Assembly (NCBI GenBank): GCA_036494675.1
Contig: DASXOA010000327.1
Location: forward strand, 1-5,904
From: Rugosimonospora sp036494675
Lineage (GTDB): Bacteria > Actinomycetota > Actinomycetes > Mycobacteriales > Micromonosporaceae
DNA length: 5,904 nt
Direction: 5' to 3'
The notes beneath the pieces are model-generated. The model saw only the letters and a program-made list of their open reading frames with translations. It made no database searches and was not told the DNA's origin. The position numbers were made by a program, and so were the translations under genes. Shown here piece after piece: positions 1 through 5,832 of this stretch (position 1 is its first letter; the number at the start of each line of letters is the position of its first letter).

Positions 1-14
1 GGCAAGATGGAGAT

Positions 15-1913
15 GTGGATCCCCGAGTACGCGCGCCGGAATTCCGCGGTCGCGGCTGGTTGAACACGGGCGGGCGCCCGCTGCACCTGGCCGACCTCCG
101 CGGGAAGATCGTTCTTCTCGACTTCTGGACCTTCTGCTGCATCAACTGCCTCCACGTGCTGGACGAGATGCGCCCGCTGGAAGAGAAGTACGGCGACGTC
201 CTCGTGATCATCGGGGTGCACTCGCCCAAGTTCGAGCACGAGAAGGACCCCGAGGCGCTGGCCGCCGCCGTCGAGCGGTACGAGGTGCGCCACGCGGTAC
301 TCGACGATCCCGACCTGGAGATGTGGCGGCAGTACACGGCGCGTGCCTGGCCGACGCTGTGCCTGATCGACCCGGAGGGTTACCTGGTGGCGACGGTGGC
401 CGGCGAGGGCCACGCCGCCGGCCTGACGAAGATGATCGACTCACTGATCGAGACCCACTCGGCGCGCGGCACGCTGCACCGCGGCGACGCCCCGTTCGTA
501 CCGCCGCCACCGCAGGCCACCGACCTGCGCTTTCCCGGCAAGGCGGTGGTCTCGCCGGGCGGAGGCTTCCTGGTGTCCTCGTCGGCCCAGCACCAGATCG
601 TGGAGCTGGACGCCGACTTCTCGGTGGTGCGCCGGATCGGCTCCGGCACCCGGGGACGCACCGACGGCACCCCGGCGCTCGCCCAGTTCGCCGAGCCGCA
701 GGGGCTGTGCCTGCTGCCCGCGCCGGTGGCCGAGTCGGTCGGGTACGACCTGGTCGTCGCGGACACCGTGAACCACCTGCTGCGCGGGGTACGGCTGGCG
801 GACGGCTCGGTGAGCACGGTCGCCGGTACCGGCCGGCCGTGGCGCAGCGCGCCCGAGGGTACCGGCGCGCTCACCGTCGACCTGTCCTCGCCGTGGGACC
901 TGGCCTGGTACGACGGCCGGCTGATCGTGGCGATGGCCGGCATCCACCAGCTCTGGTGGTTCGACCCGATCGAGGGTACGGCCGGGGTGTACGCCGGCAC
1001 GACCGTCGAGGCGCTGCGGGACGGCCCGCTCGGCGAGGCCTGGATGGCCCAGCCGTCCGGCCTGTCCGCCCTGCCCGCCGACCGGAGTGTGGCCGGCGCG
1101 TCGGGTGGCTCCGCCGCGGCTCCCGGCTCAACTGCCCCGGATCCGGCCGGCACGGGCGACCGGCTGTGGGTCGCGGACAGCGAGTCCTCGTCGCTGCGCT
1201 TCGTCGCCGACGGTGCGCTGCACACCGCCGTCGGGCAGGGCCTGTTCGACTTCGGGCTGATGGACGGGCCGGCCGCCGAGGCGCTGTTCCAGCACCCGCT
1301 GGGCGTGTGCGCGCTGCCCGACGGTTCGGTACTGATCGCGGACACGTACAACAACGCGCTACGGCGGTTCGCCGACGGCCAGGTGTCCACGGTGGCCACC
1401 GGGCTCGCCGAGCCGAGCGACGCCGTACTGGCACCGGACGGCACCGTGGTCGTGGTGGAGTCGGCGGCACACCGGCTGACCCGGCTGGCGCCCGGCACCC
1501 TGGACGCGTTCACGAGCGGGCAGGCCGGCCAGCGGTACCGCACCGAACGTCCGGCCACCCGGCTCTCGGCCGGACCGGTACGGCTGGAGGTCAGATTCAG
1601 CCCGCCACCCGGACAGAAGCTGGACGACTCGTTCGGTCCGTCCACCCGGCTGGAAGTGTCCGCGTCACCGCCCGAACTGCTGGTCTCCGGCGCCGGCGTG
1701 ACCACCGACCTGACCCGCGAGCTGGTGCTGTCGCCGACCGTGAAGGGCGGCATCCTTCAGGTCGTCGGGCAGGCCGCGTCGTGTGACGCCGACGATGAGC
1801 ACGCCGCCTGCCACCTGACCCGCCAGGACTGGGGGGTACCGGTCGAGATCGGGCCGGACGGCGCCGCGACGATCAGCCTGGCGCTGTTCCAGCACGACCA
1901 GCCGGCGGACTGA
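15..1913 (+). CDS. Thioredoxin-fold / NHL-repeat protein (NHLRC2-like)
   Basis: A 632-residue protein combining a redox-type thioredoxin fold with a beta-propeller. Residues 1-150 form a TlpA/NHLRC2-like thioredoxin domain: the active-site stretch is FCCINC, with the CxxC pair at C42 and C45, and W112-P113 supplies the expected cis-proline. From about 173 to 490 come NHL-type blades; ADTVNH near 249, LWVADSESSSLRF near 382-397 and LIADTYNNALRRF near 440-452 are the clearest. A Gly/Ala/Ser/Pro-rich linker (about 358-383) interrupts the propeller. A C-terminal beta domain (about 519-632) contains C590 and C599. No signal peptide is visible, so a cytoplasmic location is inferred. NHLRC2 homologues are widespread but their bacterial substrate is not established. 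The GTG start is uncertain: the frame stays open to the window edge and the only purine-rich motif, GGAG at 9-12, is too close. The 3' end overlaps pxpA on the other strand by 41 bp. Confidence 0.9.
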   Translation: MDPRVRAPEFRGRGWLNTGGRPLHLADLRGKIVLLDFWTFCCINCLHVLDEMRPLEEKYGDVLVIIGVHSPKFEHEKDPEALAAAVERYEVRHAVLDDPDLEMWRQYTARAWPTLCLIDPEGYLVATVAGEGHAAGLTKMIDSLIETHSARGTLHRGDAPFVPPPPQATDLRFPGKAVVSPGGGFLVSSSAQHQIVELDADFSVVRRIGSGTRGRTDGTPALAQFAEPQGLCLLPAPVAESVGYDLVVADTVNHLLRGVRLADGSVSTVAGTGRPWRSAPEGTGALTVDLSSPWDLAWYDGRLIVAMAGIHQLWWFDPIEGTAGVYAGTTVEALRDGPLGEAWMAQPSGLSALPADRSVAGASGGSAAAPGSTAPDPAGTGDRLWVADSESSSLRFVADGALHTAVGQGLFDFGLMDGPAAEALFQHPLGVCALPDGSVLIADTYNNALRRFADGQVSTVATGLAEPSDAVLAPDGTVVVVESAAHRLTRLAPGTLDAFTSGQAGQRYRTERPATRLSAGPVRLEVRFSPPPGQKLDDSFGPSTRLEVSASPPELLVSGAGVTTDLTRELVLSPTVKGGILQVVGQAASCDADDEHAACHLTRQDWGVPVEIGPDGAATISLALFQHDQPAD

Positions 1914-2616
1914 ACGGACTCAGCGGCACCCCGGCCCCGGTCAGCGCCGCCCGTACCGCCCGGGCCAGCGCCACCGCGCCCGGGGTGTCGCCGTGTACGC
2001 ACAGCGACTCGACCGCGCCCTCGCGGGCCAGCCGTACCGCCTGCGCCACGGCCGCCTCCTCGGCGAGCAGCGCGCCCGGCTCCGAGCGCGGCACCAGCGT
2101 GCCGTCCGGCCGGTACCCGCGGTCGACGAACCCCTCCGGCAGCGCGCGCAGGCCGGCCTCGGTGGCGAGCCGCAGCAGCGCCGAGCCCGGCAGCCCCAGC
2201 ACCGGCAGCGACGAGTCGTACCCGGCCACCGCGGCCACCACGGCGGCCGCCTGGACCTCGTCGGCGACGGCGGTGTTGTACAGCGCCCCGTGCGGCTTGA
2301 CATAGCGGACCCGGGTACCGGCGAACCGGGCGAAGGCGTCCAGCGCACCGATCTGGTACAGCAGGTCGTCGCGCAGGTCGTCGTGCGCGTACTCGATCCG
2401 GCGGCGGCCGAACCCGGCCAGGTCCCGGTACCCGACCTGGGCCCCGATCGCCACGCCGCGCTCGGCCGCGGCCAGGCACACCCGGCGCATCGTCGACGGA
2501 TCCCCGGCATGGAACCCGCAGGCCACGTTGGCACTGGTCAGCACGTCGAGCAGGGCTTCGTCCTCGCCGAGGCGCCAGACTCCGAAACCCTCGCCGAGGT
2601 CAGCGTTGAGGTCCAC
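1873..2616 (-). CDS. pxpA: 5-oxoprolinase subunit A (LamB/YcsF family)
   Basis: A 247-residue subunit of ATP-dependent 5-oxoprolinase, which with PxpB and PxpC opens 5-oxo-L-proline to L-glutamate in the cytoplasm. Family motifs run in order: DLNADLGEGFG (2-12), ANVACGFHAGDP (29-40), GYRDLAGFGRR (62-72), VKPHGALYN (106-114), FVDRGYRPDG (163-172) and CVHGD (206-210). The length matches the usual ~245-255 residues, so it looks intact. The GTG start at 2616 gives exactly the canonical MDLNADLGEG amino end and overlaps the last 17 bases of pxpC. No good Shine-Dalgarno is visible, so translational coupling to pxpC is likely. The conserved fold appears to end near GVPLSPF (229-235). The last dozen residues, rich in Pro, Gly and Ala, are read from sequence antisense to the end of the NHL gene and are probably a dispensable tail. 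It is the last gene of the operon. Confidence 0.95.
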   Translation of the reverse strand: MDLNADLGEGFGVWRLGEDEALLDVLTSANVACGFHAGDPSTMRRVCLAAAERGVAIGAQVGYRDLAGFGRRRIEYAHDDLRDDLLYQIGALDAFARFAGTRVRYVKPHGALYNTAVADEVQAAAVVAAVAGYDSSLPVLGLPGSALLRLATEAGLRALPEGFVDRGYRPDGTLVPRSEPGALLAEEAAVAQAVRLAREGAVESLCVHGDTPGAVALARAVRAALTGAGVPLSPFSPPAGRAGTAPG

Positions 2617-3463
2617 GGAACACCACGGTAGTTCCCGGGCGAGCCTGGGCGAGCAGCGGAAGGTCGGCCGGGTGCACGACGGCGATGACCGGGTACCCGC
2701 CGGTCGTCGGGTGGTCGGCCAGGAAGATCACCGGCTGGCCGTCCGCCGGTACCTGTACCGCACCGAGTACCAGGCCTTCGCTGGGCAGTTCGTCGTCGCG
2801 TACGCGGGTGAGCACCGGGCCGGTCAGTCTCGCGCCGACCCGGTTGCTGTGCGGCGAGACGGTGTACGCCGCGCCGGCCACGCCGCCGGCGAACCAGCCG
2901 GCCCTGGGGCCGGGCGCGACCCGGACCTCCACGGCCGCCGGTCCCGGAGCTTCGCCGGTCGTCGTCGCCCCGCCGGTCGTCGCGTCCACTGTGGACGGAG
3001 CTTCGGCGGGCACGCCGAGGGGCAGCAGGTCGCCGTTGCGCAGTGCTGCCGGCCCGAGGCCGGAGAGCGTGTCGGTGGAGCGGCTGCCGAGGACCGGTGG
3101 CACGTCGATGCCGCCGGCGACGGCCAGGTACGTGCGCAGGCCACGGGTACAGCGTCCGATGTGGACCGTCGCGCCGGCTGGTACCGGCTGGGCGCCGGCG
3201 AACCGGACCGGCTGCCCGTCCACTGTGACCGCCCCGTACCCGCCGGTGACCGCGATGCGCGTGGCGACCCGGAGCCGGAGGGTGCAGCCGGACAGCGTGA
3301 TCTCCAGCCCGGCCGCCCCGGGCAGGTTGCCGACCAGCCGGTTGGCCAGCCGGAGCGCCGGCTGGTCCAGGGCACCGGAGCGCGGCACGCCGAGGTGGGC
3401 CAGACCGGGGCGGCCCAGATCCTGGACCGTGGTGAGCGGTCCGGCCTTCAGCACCTCGATCAT
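2600..3463 (-). CDS. pxpC: 5-oxoprolinase subunit C (biotin-dependent carboxyltransferase-like family)
   Basis: A 287-residue PxpC, homologous to the AHS2 domain of urea amidolyase and formerly annotated as an allophanate hydrolase subunit 2-like protein. Visible family motifs are TTVQDLGRPG (11-20), LGVPRSGALD (24-33), AVAGGIDVPPVLGSRST (114-130), SPHSNRVGARLTGP (203-216), LGAVQVPADGQP (233-244) and ADHPTTGGYP (249-258). A Thr/Gly/Ala/Pro-rich stretch at about 153-176 looks like a flexible loop between subdomains. The ATG at 3463 overlaps the pxpB stop in an ATGA arrangement and has GAAGGA 8 nt upstream, so it is preferred over any longer frame. The same frame remains open upstream to about 4108, but those codons lie inside pxpB in another phase and resemble nothing. 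PxpC works as a complex with PxpB, which the overlap fits. The neighbouring PxpA makes true 5-oxoprolinase much more likely than urea-related activity. Confidence 0.95.
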   Translation of the reverse strand: MIEVLKAGPLTTVQDLGRPGLAHLGVPRSGALDQPALRLANRLVGNLPGAAGLEITLSGCTLRLRVATRIAVTGGYGAVTVDGQPVRFAGAQPVPAGATVHIGRCTRGLRTYLAVAGGIDVPPVLGSRSTDTLSGLGPAALRNGDLLPLGVPAEAPSTVDATTGGATTTGEAPGPAAVEVRVAPGPRAGWFAGGVAGAAYTVSPHSNRVGARLTGPVLTRVRDDELPSEGLVLGAVQVPADGQPVIFLADHPTTGGYPVIAVVHPADLPLLAQARPGTTVVFRGPQR

Positions 3464-4149
3464 CGGGCCGATCCTTCGCGGCCGGCGTCGACTCCATCGC
3501 GGCCGGCGTCGACTCCCTCGCGGCCGGCGTCGACGAACCGCACCACGGTTCCGGGTGTGAGCCGCGCGGGCGGGTCGGCGTGCACGTCGAAGAGCACCGT
3601 GTCGGTGTGGCCGATCAGCAGCCAGCCGCCCGGCGACGCGCTCGGGTACACCCCGGTGTACGGGCCGGCCAGGCCCACGCTGCCGGCCGGTACCCGGGTC
3701 CTCGGCGTGGCGAGGCGCGGTACGGCGAGCCGTTCGGGCAGCCCGGTCAGGTACCCGAACCCGGGCGCGAACCCGCAGAACGCGACCCGGAACTCGGTTG
3801 CCCGGTGCCGGTCGGCCACCTCCTCCGGGCTCACGCCCCAGTGCTCGGCGACGACCGTGAGGTCCTCGCCGTCGTACACGGTCGGCAGCTCGACGACCCG
3901 GGCAGCGGGTCCGCTCGCGACAGCCGGGTCGGGTACGCCGGGGGGAGGCCAGCCGCGCAGCGTCGCCGCCAGCCCGCCCGGGTCCGGTACGCCGTCGAGC
4001 AGCACCGTACGGGCGCCCGGCACGATCTCCTCCGCCACCAGCCCGCCCGCGTCGCGGGCCCGCCACAGCCGCGAGCGCCACGCCTCCACCTCGGCGCCGG
4101 AATCGCACTCGACGAGCAGAGCCGACCAGCCGACCTCGGATATCCGCAC
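3460..4149 (-). CDS. pxpB: 5-oxoprolinase subunit B (AHS1-type domain) with C-terminal repeat tail
   Basis: A 229-residue PxpB (KipI/AHS1 family), the partner of PxpC in 5-oxoprolinase. Motifs seen are VVELPTVYDGEDL (85-97), FCGFAPGFGYLTGLP (124-138), LATPRTRVPAGSVGLAG (146-162), TGVYPSASPGGWLLIGHT (165-182) and LTPGTVVRF (197-205). The GTG start at 4149 gives the expected short amino end RISEVGWSALL; the frame is open further upstream, but that would run through the divergent promoter region into the neighbouring gene. The carboxyl end is unusual: after the normal finish near FV, three copies of VDAGR(E/D)G (206-226) are encoded by a 21-bp tandem repeat. KipI, the Bacillus relative, inhibits the sporulation kinase KinA, but the full pxpBCA set argues for the metabolic role here. 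It is the first gene of the operon. A TATGAT box 6 nt before the start suggests leaderless expression. Confidence 0.95.
   Translation of the reverse strand: MRISEVGWSALLVECDSGAEVEAWRSRLWRARDAGGLVAEEIVPGARTVLLDGVPDPGGLAATLRGWPPPGVPDPAVASGPAARVVELPTVYDGEDLTVVAEHWGVSPEEVADRHRATEFRVAFCGFAPGFGYLTGLPERLAVPRLATPRTRVPAGSVGLAGPYTGVYPSASPGGWLLIGHTDTVLFDVHADPPARLTPGTVVRFVDAGREGVDAGRDGVDAGREGSAR
3472..3477 (-). promoter_or_regulatory. Shine-Dalgarno for pxpC, at the edge of the last repeat copy
   Basis: On the minus strand GAAGGA ends 8 nt before the pxpC ATG at 3463. It lies in the final codons of pxpB (Arg-Glu-Gly) and abuts the repeat copy that starts at 3476. It supports the 3463 start over longer options. 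Confidence 0.7.
3476..3534. repeat. 21-bp tandem repeat, 2.8 copies, inside the 3' end of pxpB
   Basis: Copies begin at 3476, 3497 and 3518. Each starts with tcgcggccggcgtcgac; the first two are followed by a four-base spacer (tcca, tccc) and the third is truncated. The identical 17-base cores point to recent slippage duplication. The 21-bp period is seven codons, so changes in copy number keep the frame. Read on the minus strand it encodes VDAGR(E/D)G three times at the end of PxpB. Each core contains GTCGAC and CGGCCG. Confidence 0.95.
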
Positions 4150-4161
4150 GCCGAGATCATA
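4150..4161 (-). promoter_or_regulatory. -10 box and leaderless start for the pxpBCA operon
   Basis: On the minus strand TATGAT (4161 to 4156) is one base from the TATAAT consensus. It is followed by exactly six bases (CTCGGC) and then the pxpB GTG. That spacing puts the transcript start at or next to the first base of the start codon, as in many actinobacterial leaderless genes, and no Shine-Dalgarno is visible. The -35 region is weak: only GTAGTG lies at 17-nt spacing. Confidence 0.6.
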
Positions 4162-4181
4162 CCGAGAGTTAGCCAAGTCAC

Positions 4182-4193
4182 TACTGACGAGTA
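4182..4193. promoter_or_regulatory. Palindrome TACT-GACG-AGTA, candidate operator between divergent genes
   Basis: Four-base arms TACT and AGTA flank GACG. It covers the plus-strand -35 candidate CTGACG (4184-4189) and also touches the -35 position of the minus-strand promoter. A protein bound here could therefore control both directions. The spaced-palindrome form recalls TetR-type operators, but no regulator gene is in the window and the arms are short, so the role is inferred. Confidence 0.35.
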
Positions 4194-4212
4194 ACCTACG
4201 ATACCGTAGCCT
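4184..4212 (+). promoter_or_regulatory. -35/-10 promoter and leaderless start for the PAQR-like gene
   Basis: CTGACG (4184-4189, four of six bases matching TTGACA) is separated by 17 nt from TAGCCT (4207-4212), a TANNNT -10 box. Six bases later comes the ATG at 4219, so a leaderless message is likely; no Shine-Dalgarno is seen. TACGAT (4197-4202) is a closer -10 match but lacks a -35 at proper spacing. An inverted repeat CTACG-ATAC-CGTAG (4196-4209) overlaps the -10 region. Confidence 0.5.
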
Positions 4213-4218
4213 GACGCC

Positions 4219-4911
4219 ATGACGACCCAGGCCACCCCCCGGCTTCGGCCAACGGACATCGGCAAGCCCCGCATGCGCGGTTGGCTGCACACCTATGCCT
4301 TCTTCGTCGCCGCCGCGTGTGGAATCGTGCTGACCGCCGTGGCCGCGACGCGGGCCGCACACCCCGGAGCGGCACCCGCGGTCAGTTGTGCCATCTACAG
4401 CCTTACCGTGTGCGGGCTGTTCGGCACGAGCGCCCTGTATCACCGGCGGGTCTGGTCACCACGCGGATACAAGATCATGAAGCGGCTCGACCACTCGATG
4501 ATCTTCGTGTTCATCGCGGGGACGTACACGCCGTTCTCGGTGCTGCTCCTGTCCCATACGAAGGCGATCGTGATCCTCGCGATCGTCTGGGGCGGCGCCA
4601 TCCTCGGCGTCGCGATGAAGCTGGTCTCGCCGAACGCGCCGCGCAGGCTGTCCGCGCCGCTGTACGTCGCGCTCGGCTGGGTCGCCGTCGCGGTGCTGCC
4701 GGACATGCTGCACGGGGGCGGGGTCGCGGCGTTCACCCTGATGATGGCCGGCGGCGCCGCGTACACCGCGGGTGCCGTCTTCTACGCGCTGCGACGGCCC
4801 AACCCCTGGCCGGGCACGTTCGGCCACCACGAGTTCTTCCACGCCTGCACGCTGATCGCGGCGAGCTGTCAGCACATCGCGATCTACTTCGCTCTGTTCG
4901 CCCGGCCGTGA
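4219..4911 (+). CDS. Hemolysin III / PAQR-family seven-helix membrane protein
   Basis: A 230-residue integral membrane protein with about seven hydrophobic segments, typical of bacterial HlyIII/YqfA-type members of the PAQR (progestin and adipoQ receptor) superfamily. The family's presumed metal-site residues are all visible: SALYH (S71, H75) at the end of helix 2, LDHS (D91) at the start of helix 3, and HEFFH (H204, H208) in the last helix. AGTYTP (100-105) is another family signature. Eukaryotic relatives bind zinc and act as ceramidase-like hydrolases or receptors. Bacterial members are named for hemolysis shown for the Bacillus cereus protein, but their normal role is thought to concern membrane lipid or fluidity homeostasis; virulence should not be assumed. 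The amino end (1-20) is basic and polar, consistent with a cytoplasmic start and no cleaved signal. The ATG follows a -10 box by 6 nt. It is divergent from pxpBCA and convergent with the small membrane gene downstream. Confidence 0.93.
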   Translation: MTTQATPRLRPTDIGKPRMRGWLHTYAFFVAAACGIVLTAVAATRAAHPGAAPAVSCAIYSLTVCGLFGTSALYHRRVWSPRGYKIMKRLDHSMIFVFIAGTYTPFSVLLLSHTKAIVILAIVWGGAILGVAMKLVSPNAPRRLSAPLYVALGWVAVAVLPDMLHGGGVAAFTLMMAGGAAYTAGAVFYALRRPNPWPGTFGHHEFFHACTLIAASCQHIAIYFALFARP

Positions 4912-4928
4912 CACCGCCGCCCGGCGGC

Positions 4929-4960
4929 CCGGCGCACGCGCCACCCGGCACGTGCGCCGG
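4929..4960. terminator. GC-rich hairpin between convergent genes, candidate two-way terminator
   Basis: The arms CCGGCGCACG (4929-4938) and CGTGCGCCGG (4951-4960) form a perfect 10-bp stem around a 12-nt loop. A smaller hairpin, CCGCC-GCCC-GGCGG (4914-4927), precedes it directly after the stop at 4911. Neither has a T-tract immediately beyond it, so this is not a classical intrinsic terminator. Stems without U-tracts are often proposed as terminators in high-GC actinobacteria, and the position between two converging genes fits. Confidence 0.5.
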
Positions 4961-4982
4961 CCGGTCCGGTCGGCGGAGTTTC

Positions 4983-5246
4983 TCAGTACAGGTCCGGGTC
5001 GCGTACCTCGGTGCGCTGGTGCTCCTCGACCACGCGACGCTGCTCCGGCAGTGGTACCTCGCGCGACGTGACCACGGTGCGGCGCCGGCTGTTCCAGAGC
5101 CACAGGGTGAGGATCATGCCGACCACGCCGGCGGCCATCAACACCCAGCCGACCACTTGGATGCTGATGAAGCCGACGCTGGCCTTCACCGCGAAGGCGA
5201 GGATCGCGCCTACCGCGATCAGAAAAATGCTGCCACCAATGCCCAC
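4983..5246 (-). CDS. Small two-helix membrane protein (DUF6458-like)
   Basis: An 87-residue protein of unknown function. Its start, MGIGGSIFLIAVGAILAFAV, matches my recollection of the actinobacterial DUF6458 family, which I cannot check here. Two hydrophobic helices are evident, about 3-21 and 28-51, joined by a short turn that may be only a few residues. A basic patch R54-R55-R56 follows the second helix and suggests, by the positive-inside rule, that both ends face the cytoplasm. The tail (57-87) is hydrophilic and charged, with a Glu/Arg-rich stretch (RRVVEEHQRTEVRDPDLY) that could be a short helix or a protein-binding segment. The GTG start at 5246 is firmly supported by GGGAGGA just upstream. 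The gene converges on the PAQR-like gene and is divergent from the phosphatase. I can assign no function. Confidence 0.8.
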   Translation of the reverse strand: MGIGGSIFLIAVGAILAFAVKASVGFISIQVVGWVLMAAGVVGMILTLWLWNSRRRTVVTSREVPLPEQRRVVEEHQRTEVRDPDLY

Positions 5247-5331
5247 GGTGTCCTCCCAATCGAGTCACAAATGCGGGACTGTCCGGTGGAGTACCCGGGT
5301 GTCCGGGTCGCTAATCAGGCACGCTTATGAG
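5247..5331. other. Divergent intergenic region between the DUF6458-like gene and the phosphatase
   Basis: This 85-bp gap must carry promoters for both directions. GCTAAT at 5310-5315 is a possible plus-strand -10 box (four of six consensus bases), but no convincing -35 accompanies it, and I find no clear minus-strand promoter. The only well-supported element is the Shine-Dalgarno listed separately. Confidence 0.4.
5251..5257 (-). promoter_or_regulatory. Strong Shine-Dalgarno for the DUF6458-like gene
   Basis: On the minus strand GGGAGGA is followed by CACC and then the GTG start at 5246. It is the strongest ribosome-binding site in the window and settles the start. It contrasts with the apparently leaderless starts at 4149 and 4219. 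Confidence 0.85.
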
Positions 5332-5832
5332 ATGACGACCCGTACCCTCGTGATCTTGCGGCACGCGAAGGCCGAGGGGCCGAACCGCGTGACCGACATG
5401 GAGCGGTCGCTGACCGAGCGCGGGCACGCCGACGCCGGGGTGGCCGGCGCCTGGCTGGTGGCCCGCGGGTACGTTCCCGACCTGGTGATCTGCTCGCCCG
5501 CCAAGCGCACCAGGCAGACCTGGCACGGGGTCGCCGTCGCGATGGCCGGTGACGGTTCGCCCGAGGTGCGGTACCTGGCCGAGGCGTACGGGGGCGGGCC
5601 GGCGGACCTCCTCGCCCTGCTGCGGACCACGCCGGCGGAGATCGGCACGGTGCTCCTGGTCGGGCACAATCCGAGCGTGTCGATGATCTCCGCGGCGCTC
5701 GACCCGTCCGCACCGGCGGACTCGGAAGGGCTACGGACCAGCGGGCTGGCGGTACACGCCCCGGACGTCACCTGGGACGCCCTCACGCCTGGCAGTGCGC
5801 CGGTGGTCGCGACGCACACCGCGCGGGCGTAA
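5332..5832 (+). CDS. SixA-type phosphohistidine phosphatase (histidine phosphatase superfamily)
   Basis: A 166-residue single-domain branch-1 histidine phosphatase. The catalytic RHA motif lies at 10-12 with H11 as the phospho-accepting residue. R59 in SPAKRTRQT, E84 in LAEAYG and H112 in VGHNP complete the expected pocket. The early RHAKAE and ERSLTERG (24-31), plus the short length, match the SixA group rather than phosphoglycerate mutases. In Escherichia coli SixA dephosphorylates histidine phosphoproteins (ArcB, and the nitrogen phosphotransferase protein NPr). No phosphorelay gene is present here, so the substrate is unknown, and small-molecule phosphatase activity is an alternative. The frame is open upstream to 5011 but would run over the DUF6458-like gene, and the ATG at 5332 gives the canonical short lead to RHA. 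The ribosome site is weak. A perfect hairpin contains the stop codon and joins the tandem repeat downstream. Confidence 0.88.
   Translation: MTTRTLVILRHAKAEGPNRVTDMERSLTERGHADAGVAGAWLVARGYVPDLVICSPAKRTRQTWHGVAVAMAGDGSPEVRYLAEAYGGGPADLLALLRTTPAEIGTVLLVGHNPSVSMISAALDPSAPADSEGLRTSGLAVHAPDVTWDALTPGSAPVVATHTARA

Noticed and set aside
323..1786. Long reading frames on both strands inside the NHL gene (for example 323-1786 plus, 380-1753 minus)
   Set aside because: They are Arg/Pro/Ala/Gly- or Ser-rich translations with no family motifs, as expected for shadow frames in very high-GC DNA under a clearly recognisable gene.
2984..2996. Palindrome GTCCAC-T-GTGGAC within pxpC, with a near copy around 3218-3229
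   Set aside because: It lies within coding sequence (Ser-Thr-Val-Asp in one frame), away from any promoter. Chance is the simplest explanation in GC-rich DNA.
3464..4108. Upstream extension of the pxpC frame, suggesting a single 502-residue protein
   Set aside because: The extra codons lie out of phase within pxpB and resemble no family. The ATG at 3463 with GAAGGA upstream and the ATGA overlap is the normal arrangement. I also considered a frameshifted pxpB-pxpC fusion, but both genes are complete separately.
2528..4222. 564-residue open frame on the plus strand opposite the pxp operon
   Set aside because: It is antisense to three well-identified genes, low in complexity and has no recognisable domain. 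The lack of stops is a GC effect.
4219..4911. Hemolysin III as a toxin or virulence factor
   Set aside because: The family name is historical. PAQR-type residues and wide occurrence in harmless bacteria favour a membrane housekeeping role.
5011..5331. Longer amino end for the phosphatase, starting at 5011
   Set aside because: It would be antisense to the DUF6458-like gene and adds over 100 residues with no family match. The ATG at 5332 gives the usual short lead to the RHA motif.
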